DNA from: Pratylenchus scribneri
Taxonomy: Eukaryota > Nematoda > Chromadorea > Rhabditida > Pratylenchidae
Length of the DNA stretch: 64,000 nucleotides
Reading direction: 5' to 3'
Assembly (NCBI GenBank): GCA_030063045.1
Contig: JAQSEB010000155.1
Location: forward strand, 62,001-126,000
Positions 10,101 to 18,500 of the stretch are shown here, piece by piece. The notes beneath the pieces were generated by a model. It was not told the origin of the DNA and ran no database searches. It saw only the letters and a program-made list of their open reading frames with translations. Position 1 is the stretch's first letter; every line of letters starts with the position of its first letter. The position numbers were made by a program, and so were the translations under genes.

Positions 10101-11573
10101 TATTTGACTCCGCCCTATGATTATTTCACCTATGGCTTATATAGTCAGCATGTTCCCTCAATTGACCATTTCCCTCGATCATTTCGCGATTTTGATTTGG
10201 AATTTTATCACCTTTTTTGCTCTGAATTTTCTCGCGTTTTTGATTTTAATTTTTTCGATTTAAAATCCCATTTATTTGTAGAGGATTTATTGGATTTATT
10301 CATTATTATGCGTACTAAACCACAAATTCGCAACAAAGCAACACCAGGTGGCAAAGTGCCACGAAAAGGATCAGGAAAATTGTTGAAGGAAGCAAATTCG
10401 GATGAGGAAAGTGTTGGAAAGTATCCAGATGAGAGTGATTCGTCGGAAGATGAAGTTGAGAAAAGGGAAGAGGAAATTGAAGAGGAAATTGAAGAGGAAA
10501 AGGAGGAAGAAAAGAACATGCAAGCCATCAATCACCTTTTTGGTAATGATTTTGAGGAAAAAATTGATGAGGAAATGGGAATTAAAACCAGGAAAAGTCA
10601 GAAAAAAGTCGAAAAAGTTTTGAGGGAAAATGAACCGAATAGTTCGAAACATTTCGTTGATAAGAACTGTACTGAATGTACTCGTAGGGGATTTCCCTTT
10701 AAAATCAGTTACGGACACACCAAAAGGAATAAAAATTGTCCAGCCAAAAGGGCTGCATTTTCATCCAATAGCTCAAGAAATGAGAAAAAGAATGAAAATT
10801 TGAAAAAAGAAAATTCGATTGGGAAAAATTTGAAAATTGGAAACCCCATTGCAGATAATACTGGTGGAAATGTGACAACTCAAAGTTCGTTGCCCGACGG
10901 GCCCACTTCTTCTTCTTCTTCTTCGGTTGTGAAAAATGTTGGTGAAAAGAGTCAATTCGATTTGTTGAAAATGGTTGGAGATTTGAGTGCTAAAGTAAAG
11001 GAATTGGAGAAAGACAAAGTAATTCGAGAACAAGTTCAAGACATGAAGAGATTGGAAAGAGAATCGGCCATTCGGAAGGCAAATCGCGTTTTGGAACAAA
11101 GAAAAAAGGAAGATGAGAAGGAAAAAGAGAGTGGAAAAATGGTATTCCCCCCAAAATTTTTTGATGCGGATGTTACCGTTCAGGATCCTCGAAAAGAACA
11201 TGTGGATGATGAGAAATTGAACAAAGAATTGGATTCAATGAAGAAAAGAAAGGAATTGCTCTTGGGAAAAAGGGGAAATGAAGAAGGAAGAGGAAAACAT
11301 TTTCGTGAAGCAGGCACACTCATCCACATCAAAAATTTGGCTTCACAAGCAATGGACTTTGTTCCGAGGGATGGATGCAAAAGCGTTTCGGACCGAACGA
11401 CCTATTGGGCCAAGCTTGAGGGATTGAAGGAAGCAATAGACCGGTGTATTCAACACGCGGCCAAATGGGATGATGAGAATGATTTGCTGCCTAAGAAGAG
11501 CAAAAATGAAGAAGAAGGAATGATTGGGCCTCAAGCAGAATCAGCCGCATCCCATTCAAAGCAAGAAATTTGA
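1164..11573 (+). CDS. BEL/Pao gag-pol-env polyprotein, single 3,469-codon frame
   Basis: The first ATG after the leader is 1164. Approximate residues: gag with DUF1759-like region 140-300; three CCHC-like zinc knuckles 367-430; aspartyl protease with DSGSE near 540; reverse transcriptase with LADIEKAF near 873 and YVDN near 954; Pao RNase H with FVDAS near 1122; integrase zinc-binding HHCC 1422-1460; integrase core D near 1492, D near 1554, E near 1594; DUF5641-like region 1729-1790. An envelope follows: Cys-rich domain 1850-1970, membrane segment 1974-2004, second signal segment 2016-2034, phlebovirus Gc-like ectodomain with Cys-rich fusion-loop motif 2156-2182, membrane segment 2506-2530. 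After that come a third hydrophobic start (2543-2558) with a domain I do not recognise, another hydrophobic stretch near 2945, an acidic coiled coil and a C-C-H-C motif (nt 10669-10740). There is no frameshift or stop in the whole frame. Envelope expression probably needs splicing or proteolysis. Confidence 0.93.
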   Translation: MSGSYKSMIAPALKRLRVHIGVLEPILIKETITDEEKTTVISHGKKVQSILETLETKNELWLKFLNGLSAERAATEQATYDNYNVEEKHFYEWIEKGREVLDNIYELESDEPEALNTSNGNGAGRNREPVEERQLNVQLPRLQLPEFSGDPHKWISFWQCFESSVDKQNFSKVDKMNFLLSCLKGEAKDAVSDLMLSNENYKIAVETLKKRFGDKNILVEALEAELFSMTPAQDNPLSLKKTVDKIEKIFRQLESIGEEIDSSVWTSLIKSKLHRNFLMELIKEEQKSKKKWNTNELRKALSEMVNVRESVYQSTRHFRFKVDQDRQIQYQKRPKEDERKKFYKNSGRSEQVNSFPVTSKGQSKIVCYFCEGNHWSSDCKKVWRREDRMKRLSEQNRCFKCLRVGHIAKYCTGKRNCYVCNGTHHMVICPKKDSEQKKKEDEPQQVKGKSFVPVKRSNFNQSKNVEKAGKKVWKGKTSSCQVDDSKNDKSDEESEDGDTEKEPTQTCCTLLRKWKPTLMMLKAKVFAPRKPNKLVETYVFLDSGSEVSYIEESLAKKLKLPKLGSGNLEVYAFQGTNQGTIRSHKYVLGIERDDGKRDNVELLSINKISEEMTSLCLKKMFIDNDVMKIKESIIAEKGRPEILLGIRDFWRFFVNKREIAKDCFLVKTTIGSVICGKNQKDMLERTIPVQTHMAVHSSNVDEMPSEEEIKSWWDLQSVGILDNPEDNDDEIAQSQFEKSIRQVDGRYRVRWLWKDENPQLPSNYGLAFRCLVSLLSRFQNENGIETLKRIDKTINDQLNSGIIEVAEKCKGQLEHYLAHHPVFKGEKIREVYNASAGKSRGQSLNQKMYRGPLLLPMLAGLLIRFRVPMYPLLADIEKAFLQIELEECDREVTKFLWVKDIRQPLTPENLIIYRFQRVAFGVICSPSLLAMTIRHHLSKFSERPITQNLFKNIYVDNIFVGCDQSNEILPKYKELKSVFSEGKMNLREFVTNSKEGLELIPVEDKLNDPKPKVLGLIWDLNSDVLELKFPTVTEMKFTRRKVLEIMASLFDPLGLVSPCLVRPKMLFQKLWDKAKTWDEPLDEEHENEWKSIIKEWNGQIVYVPRRIVNYKSKEEMTYQLHTFVDASQNVYAASVYLRSCKGNEVQSCLIYSRNRIKSKNQNLTIPRMELLAMLIGVRASKFVEDEMGLKISQKFIWSDAMVVLSWLNGNEKQPKFVENRLIEIRNHTDCIFKHVSTLDNPSDVSSRGCTPIEIQNDEKWWKGPKWLVEDSAKWPNELSVVIEPRVEIVQVMMTKVMQTEKFIDIKRFSNWNRLLGTIQIVFMFLKIVFENNWRKKGLDKKYPLINSILNEDLEIASESCLIKLAQEGKSLEDNRYNLFMDEEGLLRLHSRIEKSDAEFSVENPIWLPKNCELLPLLIKNIHERMKHVGVQSTLTTFLCQFWTPQPRRAVKSIISRCFVCRKMKAPPFKLPKMPVLPSDRTQRMSPFTSIGIDHLGPTWFKDENKKPKKCWITIITCLGTRAVYLEPVQNLSANTCFGVSRRFAARRGTPERILSDNSKTFVACSKMFACMRPVCRGFQWKFIKALSPWQGGVYERLVALVKDAFKKTLGKFILNWDDTLTFTIEVEGIINMRPLTAVEENPDVPGFIPLRPIDFISPRRNLCLDINYDKDFVSIQGNDKSSYYHESFNLTEKLLNDLWNRWKKEYLIWLRDKSQWTMKGPRSQTKREPKVGEIVVVEEEFVPRNHWQLAKIVELQDTTDGRRVRNVKILMKGNIFSRPINKLYPLEVDVENLETEKKIVEAIEDKMIEENQEEHSVENVNEIIEKESEDIQPMTRMRTRRMLKGSTFTNVILLFGLLFTMFPQVNPRNVSCHECYVECNEKGILILSPEYIEKFEICCDRDSCVTHLRKNEFLYQLDKDLLITHHRCEVSFWSKVTNLLTFDVSCEPIDACSLISCYFCMERLVNHQCSPIRTLLVIASLIIALLLSISLFCCLFSWTITLFNCCKRKKKIRKRKFILGRKSFILLLCIAPVNSEVISRAAKTEECIRENEKIECVWNFVETLTLMAGEKETLLLRDNRDKVMGRLEVMLKSFKMRCEPIVESWHRSYYAQVKSVKSCPGDESCKDGNCLKVKTESNMTIKELEEWENFPGHNHCADSCSFAWCNCGYKMGSSCIFYRTYVTPANSEVFKIFTCKWKPLFEIEYELNYLGNDTKGHEKSFFTLHPGMIAHGENYSIATTQFSIPPEPEMEGKFVGNSRFVALSGEIHSELFCADYENARSFNCLIKEPVCVDCFPNDGEGKVICKCNDFLLESILSNPEKVLPIKSEEMDLSFDGYYVHSEIKEEPVDIIFKFDGFRLATVTDWKKCKIEITEFGGCYDCRTGADLNFTCKTDHGIAMAEVNCDENIAFTTKCSEIGEQEFLRLSFDHPHVNIECQVNCLGGKTDLNIVGNLFLIHLEEFDTQEHWNEAKNKEKVQNLFPKFEWEKENWGINWPIVKDIFGFVTKIRHLIFLVGILSLTFIVLWILLKCNVSFKLFKLLSSKLFVFILFLPPGGCFEAIICDDSYVYQLWNASGRGPNKNIFCGIAQNLYINPSLKPYFISFGILEIVLENKVEENCEMVRVVQDKVIIAVPEFLGKLIERTHLSLEQFMNSEKRYLLVEAFNMIVRNPSVKLTLSYKRESSKGRELDFWKIVEKPATEYIVILPNITLARDEERCSRPLSRPGLPGIREHSGSVSAMEHCSLVISKEMYPIFIGEYSFKIEKGLFVAPDIVTTKLLKEEKKKREERKMNALVYQKERMGNEKVTVNLRKPLPKESPPSSPQINICSSKDRIFMEQYGKMHGKKLDGILEREKSEGKPKLKISVLRGYFLESYGPMDCLHPLNDERQNRTEHLPSSSSSIFEKMECGNAKNAEALKIVEENCKKCQQNDSIKKRKMRNSSTQTELVVFISIVLSLFSACWAKNVENVPENVGNVLASKYLTPPYDYFTYGLYSQHVPSIDHFPRSFRDFDLEFYHLFCSEFSRVFDFNFFDLKSHLFVEDLLDLFIIMRTKPQIRNKATPGGKVPRKGSGKLLKEANSDEESVGKYPDESDSSEDEVEKREEEIEEEIEEEKEEEKNMQAINHLFGNDFEEKIDEEMGIKTRKSQKKVEKVLRENEPNSSKHFVDKNCTECTRRGFPFKISYGHTKRNKNCPAKRAAFSSNSSRNEKKNENLKKENSIGKNLKIGNPIADNTGGNVTTQSSLPDGPTSSSSSSVVKNVGEKSQFDLLKMVGDLSAKVKELEKDKVIREQVQDMKRLERESAIRKANRVLEQRKKEDEKEKESGKMVFPPKFFDADVTVQDPRKEHVDDEKLNKELDSMKKRKELLLGKRGNEEGRGKHFREAGTLIHIKNLASQAMDFVPRDGCKSVSDRTTYWAKLEGLKEAIDRCIQHAAKWDDENDLLPKKSKNEEEGMIGPQAESAASHSKQEI

Positions 11574-11740
11574 AAGAAGATGGAAAGAATTCAAGAGCAA
11601 AAATTGGAAGAAAATATTCACATTTTTTTGAGAAGAAATAACCAAAATCCATCCATCCATTCCATTAATAAAATCATTTTTATTTTACTCCATCCAAATT
11701 ATTCAATTAAATGAATTTTCCATCTTTTTTGGCCCGGGAC

Positions 11741-12148
11741 TGTCGTTGAAACGATTTTTCATATCTCCTATTTTATTCAAAAAACAATTGGTTTCAGCGA
11801 TTTTCCCGCCTTTCACATTATTTTTGTTTATTAATAATATTTTTGTTTTTCGGAATTATTTTTGTCCAAAATTCCATAAATAATTCGCCCCGCCCTTTTT
11901 TGGACCATATAAAAAGCCCTGGAATTGTCCCCCAAAATCACTTCTCCGCTTATATTATTCCTGTCCCACAAACCCACAATTCACAAATTAAATTGCGAGC
12001 TTTTTCCATTTTATTTTGATTCGCTAAATATTTTTTATCCGTGATAAATTTATTTAATTCGAATTTCTTGTTGGAAAAAAAGGGGAAAAAACGAGTCTAG
12101 GAATTGCCTTCCTTCCTCATTCATTCCCTAAAGACCCATCTACCGACT
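11741..12148 (+). repeat. 3' LTR (408 bp)
   Basis: Matches the 5' LTR with one internal substitution, and ends CGACT where the 5' LTR ends CGACA. It is followed directly by CCCTA, the copy of the pre-insertion 5-mer. Confidence 0.92.
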
Positions 12149-12368
12149 CCCTAAACCTAGCCCCTAATCTTAGCCCAATTGCGAAACTAAAAATGGTCAT
12201 AACTATATTTTACTCTTAGGTTTTATGCAAAACAAATGACAGATTTGGGCTCCTTTCATCAGGGTGCCTCGATTGAGCTATAATTTTGATCGAAAAAATT
12301 CGTAAAAATTTTTCAAATTTCAACTAAAAGTAATCCTAAAATACTTTTTATCAAATACAAATAATCCG

Positions 12369-12460
12369 CAAATGTCGTCCGCAAATGTCGCATCCGCAAA
12401 TGTCGTCCGCAAAAGTCGGTCCGCAAATGTCGGTCCGCAAATGTCTCATCCGCAAGTGTC
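12369..12460 (+). repeat. Short tandem repeat with core CCGCAAATGTCG
   Basis: About six or seven imperfect units of 13-16 bp lie between the retroelement and the end of the kinase gene. The rest of 12149-12571 holds CCCTAA-like and AT-rich sequence with no gene visible. Confidence 0.8.
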
Positions 12461-12571
12461 GTAACGCTAATTTAAGTATCAATGCTTTGTTATGGTCTAG
12501 TTTATGACCTCAAATAGATTAATTTTCGATTTTTTCATCAAATTTAATATTTACTATTTTGAATAAAATTT

Positions 12572-15500
12572 TTAGTTATAATAAAACTGACCACTTTTCT
12601 CAAAATGGAATCCACCATTTGATGAATCCCCGCCATTTGTTGTTGTACTCGATTCCCTTGTGGTGGATGAACCCGAATCCTGGGATTGATCGAATTCCAT
12701 GCTCCATAGGCCAGTTGGGAATGGTTCCCTCGACTTTAATTAAATAATTATTCCATCAATTATTTATTTGTTTGCCTGAAAATGTGGCAATCCCCGAATG
12801 GATTCCATTTTGGGTTGAATATCCGCAAATCTGGGTCTTTTCTCTGGATTCGGTGTCCAACATGCTTTCATCATTTCGAATAATTCCGATGGGCATTCCA
12901 TTGGGCGTTCCATGCAAATTCCATTGGAAATTAAATTCAGTACCTATTCATTTTTTTATTAATTTTAATTCCAAATATTTCCCATTTCTCACTTCTGGAT
13001 TCTGTTTATTCGAATAAGGTTGTTCGCCAAGGGTGATTATCTCCCAAAGGAGCACTCCAAAAGCCCAGACATCACTTTTTGAAGTGAATAATCCATCGGT
13101 GACTACTTCCGGGGAAAGCCATCGTAAAGGGAGCATATCCTAAAATAAATTAAATTTAAGATAAATAAACGGTTAAATTAATCTCGTTTAGTTTAAGCCC
13201 AATGCCGTTTATTATAACTCATCAAGGTCTGAATCATTTTCGATAGTTTTAATATCAAATTAAAGAGCAGACTTTTGGCTATCTAAAGATATATATTTTA
13301 TTCAAATTGGTTCAGAATTGATGAAATTATGAACAAAAAAACCACTGAATTTAATAATCACGGTTTGGGAATAATTCCACCAATTCTTAATTAATTTAAA
13401 TAAAATTAATATTATTTGATACCAACTATCTGTTCTTTAATTTGATACTAAAATTATTAAAATTGGTTCACTTCTTTGTTGCGTTTATTATAAATATAAA
13501 TGGCGAAAAGTTAGGCGGGCTATTCCTTCCCAATTTATGAGAAAATAAAAAAGCTTGCCTGTCCATGAACTCGATAATAATCATCAACAAAAAGTGATCG
13601 TGCCAAACCAAAATCGGCAATTTTAGTGATTCTTTGTGGAGATGTTCGTGATGAGATCAAACAATTGCGGGCGGCAATATCTCGATGAACATGTTTGTAT
13701 GTTTCCAAGTAAATGCATCCTCGACCCACATCCACGGCCATTGCAATCAAATCACGAAGGCAAAGTCGGGATGGACGACCTTTGTGCGGACGACTGAAAA
13801 TTTTATTTTTTATGATATTTTTTAATTAAAATGGATTTATATAAAATGTAAACAAATTGAAAAATGATCCAATCCAATGAAAGCTTATATGCTTTTGGTA
13901 TTATTTGGATAGCATTTTTCTTAGTTAATCAAAAACACATTTTTCTTATAGTTAATCGAAAACACATTCTTAGTTAATCGAAAACACATTTTTCTTAGTT
14001 GATCGAAAACACATTTTTCTTAGTTAATCGAAAACACATTTTTCTTAATCGAAAACACATTGTTCTTAATTATTAGAAAACACATTTTTCTTAGTAAATC
14101 GAAAACACATTTTTCTTAATCGAAAACAGATTTTTCTTAGTTAATCGAAAACATATTCTTAGTTAATCGAAAACACATTTTTCTTAGTTAATCGAAAACA
14201 CATTTTTCTTAGTTAATCGAAAACACATTTTTCTTAGTTAATCGAAAACACATTTTTCTTAATTATTCGAAAACACATTTTTCTTAATTATTCGAAAACA
14301 CATTTTTCTTAGTTAATCGAAAACACATTTTTCTTAGTTAATCGAAAACACACTTTTCTTAGTTAATCGAAAACACATTTTTCTTAGTTAATCGAAAACA
14401 CATTTTTCTTAGTTAATCGAAAACACATTTTTCTTAGTTAGTCGAAAACACTTTTCTTAGTTAATCGAAAACGTAGTCATAAATTCTAAAAATATTTTTA
14501 ATGACTCTCAAGTTTAGTCAATTTTTAAATATTTTTTTATGCCCACCTTGCTCTCAAAAAGTTAAGCATATCGCCGCCATCCATCAATTCAAGGACCAAA
14601 AAATGTTCACCTTCAATCATATTTACGCCCAACAATTTGACAATATTTGGATGGTCAAAATTACTGTAAAAATATTTAATAAAAATAATAAAAAATAAAT
14701 CTACTTCATGAGGATGGCCTCTTTGAGGAATTTAACGTGATTTTCATGGCTATTGTCCTTCAAATATTTGATGGCCACTCGAACACTGACTTCCCTGTCC
14801 AACCGCATGAATCCCTCACAAACTCGTCCAAAACTCCCCATTCCCAATTGTTTTGTCACTTTCACCCTTTCCGGAGCAATTTTTGGCAAAACTGTGCGAA
14901 AAATGGTATTATCAATTTAGTATTTATAAAAAAGAATAAGAAAAGTGAATTCATTTTGTAATATTTTAATGATAAAGGAAAATATTTAATTTACAGTAAA
15001 AATGCTGAATTTTCGTAAAAAACGGTATTCAAATGAATAATCCATTATAATTTGATGTAATTAGCTTTTTTAGGTTTAAACTTAATGGGAAAAAAGTTTT
15101 ATTTCAGTGATTATGTCAAAAATTAAATGAGGACCTCTTATTTTTCAATAAATTGATTAACTCACTTTTCAATTCATTTTGCACTTCTGGTGAGAATTGC
15201 ATTGCCGCACTTTGCTGGGATTCTTGGATTTGTTTGCTGATATCATTCAGGCAAATTGGCTTATGCAATTCTGCCTTGATCCGCCTTCTTTTCGCCAATT
15301 TCCATCGCAAAAAGCCATAAGCCCCAATACAAAATGACAACAAAGCCAGCAAAAATGCCAACAAAATGTACCACCAAATGCCAATGCCCCGTCGTTTTGC
15401 AATTTTTTCCTCTTCGCCAGGCACTTTTGTGTAGCCAAAATCGCCGAATCCCTCAACATTTGCCGCGCGAACGCGGAATTGACTTTCGGCCAATTCCGCA

Positions 15501-18500
15501 TCGCTAGGCTCTTTTCCATGTCTGGCATGCGATTCGGCCCATGCCACATGCCAATAGAGACGGTCCGCCGGAAGGCCTCTTTCCGCAATTTCCCATTCTA
15601 ATTCACTGTTTTGCCTGAAAAAAAATTCACTTCTAATTTGTTATAATATAATTTAAACAAATTTTATAAATAGTACCGATTAATTCTGTTTTTAATTCTA
15701 ATTTATTGTTTCTAATTTTATTATTCATAATTCTGATTTTTTAATTTAATTATTTTGATTTTTTATTCTGTTTTATTAATTCTGATTTAAAATTCTGATT
15801 TTAATTCTGATTTAATTCTAATTAAAAATTCTGATTTTAATTCTGATTTAATTCTGATTTATTAATTTTGATTTATTAATTCTGATTTAAAAATCTGATT
15901 CAAATTCTCATTATTATTTAGATTTAATTATTCTAATTTTTATTCTAATTTAATTATTCTCATTTAATTCTGAATGATAATTCATTAAAATAAATATTAT
16001 TATCTATCAATTAACAATTAATGACCGATATTCGACGGCATAATTCAGAATTGGTTCGCCTCCATCCGAATCTGGGGCAGTCCATCGCAGTGTCCATCCT
16101 CCATCCGACGGCTCATTTACCAATTGAACTTTGGTTGGCGCCGATGGCGTACCAGCTGAATTTGAATTAATTATTATTAGTGGGCATAGAATCAGTTTTT
16201 AATTAAAAATTTATTTTTTAATTAATTATATTAATTTTTCAAAATAATGTATATGTGTAATGTGCGCCTAATTTTTCCTATTAGGTTTTTCCCTCTATTT
16301 TATAAAATATTTAATAAAATTTATTTATGATTCGCATGCTATTTGGAATTGGATAGAACTGAAAGTAATAGTGTTCCCTTTCCCTTATTAATTCCATTGC
16401 GCTCTCCTTCTTTTAATGAAACACTCATTTTCTCCTCATCTTCTTTCCTTATTTTTTGCTAGAGAGTGAGCATAAAATTATAACTATTTTTGTGTTTGGG
16501 TGCAAATCATAAACAAAAGACCTGGGTGTGGGCTATTAAAATAGTAGAAAAATGAGTTAAATTTAAAATGAGCCAAATGAGAATAACCATTAAAATAAAT
16601 TATTAAAAAATTGAATTTAATTTAAATGCCTGGGTATTGAGAAAATTTGGATTTTAAATTAACAATTTTTTATATTAGTAAGATTTTTTATTTATTCTTA
16701 TTATTAATGGGAGCAGAATTAGTAGATGCAGATAAATATTTAATTTATTATTGAAATTTTTCCCGTTTTTATAAAATATTTTTAACAAATTATTTATGAT
16801 TCGCATGCAATTTTTGAAATGAAAAGAAGTAAAAGAATTGTTCCTCTTTTTCCTTTCATTGCATTGCACTCTCCTTCTTTCTTCTAATGGAACATCGAAC
16901 ATTCTTTTTTCCTCTCACCATCTTCCCTTATTTTTTGCAGAGATAGAGCATAAAAATGGGAACTACAATTTTGTACGGCTGCTTATCATAAACAAAAGGA
17001 TAAGGCGCATGCAATTAAAAAAAATAGAAAATTGATTAAAATTAAAATTGAAATGCTCAGCCATAAAAAATTATATTAAAAAATTAAATGACTGGGCATT
17101 GGCGTTGGAAAATTAGGATGTTAAAATGATAGTTTTTTGTTTTTCTAATTAATAATTTGATATAATAATTTTGTTTTTCTAATTAATAATTTAAAATAAT
17201 AGTTTTATTTTTCTAATTAATAATTTGATATAATAATTTTGTTTTTCTAATTAATAATTTAAAATAATAGTTTTATTTTTCTAATTAATAATTTGATATA
17301 ATAATTTTGTTTTTCTAATTAATAATTTAAAATTATAGTTTTATTTTTCTAATTAATAATTTTAATTCTATGACTGCATAAATTGGTTCCAATTTGGCGC
17401 TGAATGTGCAGCTGAATTTTATTTTAATTATTATAATGTGAACAGCATCAGTTAATATTTAATAATTAAAAATTTTATTTTAAATAAATATTAATTTTCA
17501 AATTATTGGATCGATAACAGTTTTTCAAATTTAATTTATTATTAATTTTTTTTATGTTTTATTAGATATTTACTAAAAATATTTTATGATTTGCATGCCA
17601 TTTTGGAATTGAAAGCAAGTGAACGAATATTCTCTTTCCCTTTATTGCATGCATAGTGCTCTTTCTAATAGAACATTCTATTTCCTCTAACAGAGAGCAT
17701 AAAATTGTAACTATTTTTGAGCTCGGGTACAAATCATAAATAAAATACTAAGGAGTAGGCATTTAAATAAAAATCATAAAAATGAATCAAATTTAAAAAA
17801 TGTTTGAACAGGGTCAAAATCAAAATTAATAATAAAAAATTTAAAAAATTATTTAAATTCGATCAGTTTTATAATCATTGTTTTTTTAAAGTGAATTAGT
17901 TTTTTTATTGGATAGTAGATTAAAATACATTAATTCGATCTCATTCCATACCTTTTGTCCTGGCTTGTTGTGTTTGTTGGTAGAACAATTCGCTGATCAA
18001 TTCCCTTTTCTGTTTTTCTTGGCCATTCCCTCCTCCCTCCTTCTCTTCGTCAGCATTTTTGGCCACAATTGTATATTCCGCCGCATATCGATAATCATAA
18101 GTGGTTGCCGGATTCAATTTGTCCACGGAAAGAGAACGCTGCGATTGGGAGGCATTTGGCTCGAGCACAAATGTGGAATTGTAAAGTTCAAGCCAGGATA
18201 CTTCCTTGCCACCACTCTGGAAAAATGTGATTTTTGGCTTGAGACTTTAATTGGAATTAATATAGGAAACCTCTCGATATTGAACGGAAACTTGAATTCG
18301 TTCGATTGGCGGGAATCCACTTTCCTCGCCGGGCAAAGTATTCCAGCGCAAATTCATAAGATTGCCTATGGGAAAGGAATCAAAGTTTATTAAAAATGAG
18401 GCCGCCTTATTAATTTATGGGAGAGAAAATTACTTAACAGTAAATTTTGATCGAGACCTAAATTTTATTTGATTTAGTTACCGTATAACCTAATTTAATT

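Larger units (their letters stand above)
157..12148 (+). mobile_element. Full-length BEL/Pao LTR retroelement with envelope (endogenous retrovirus-like)
   Basis: An intact 12-kb element lies between two matching long terminal repeats and is flanked by CCCTA on both sides (152-156 and 12149-12153), the expected 5-bp target duplication. The LTRs differ at one internal base (T to G in a T-run) and at the last base, so the insertion is recent. Order inside: LTR, candidate primer-binding site, leader with hairpins, one giant reading frame (gag, protease, RT, RNase H, integrase, phlebovirus-type envelope, extra C-terminal region), a 167-nt 3' untranslated stretch, LTR. Tas of Ascaris and Cer7-type elements of Caenorhabditis are known nematode BEL members with similar envelopes. 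No clear polypurine tract abuts the 3' LTR. The flanks resemble the interior of the repeat at 61.3-62.5 kb. Confidence 0.95.

Noticed and set aside
15116..15165. Reading the transmembrane exon of the kinase gene on to its stop at 15116
   Set aside because: A strong donor at 15164-15165 joins in phase to the kinase exon, giving an intact catalytic domain; the stop lies in the intron.
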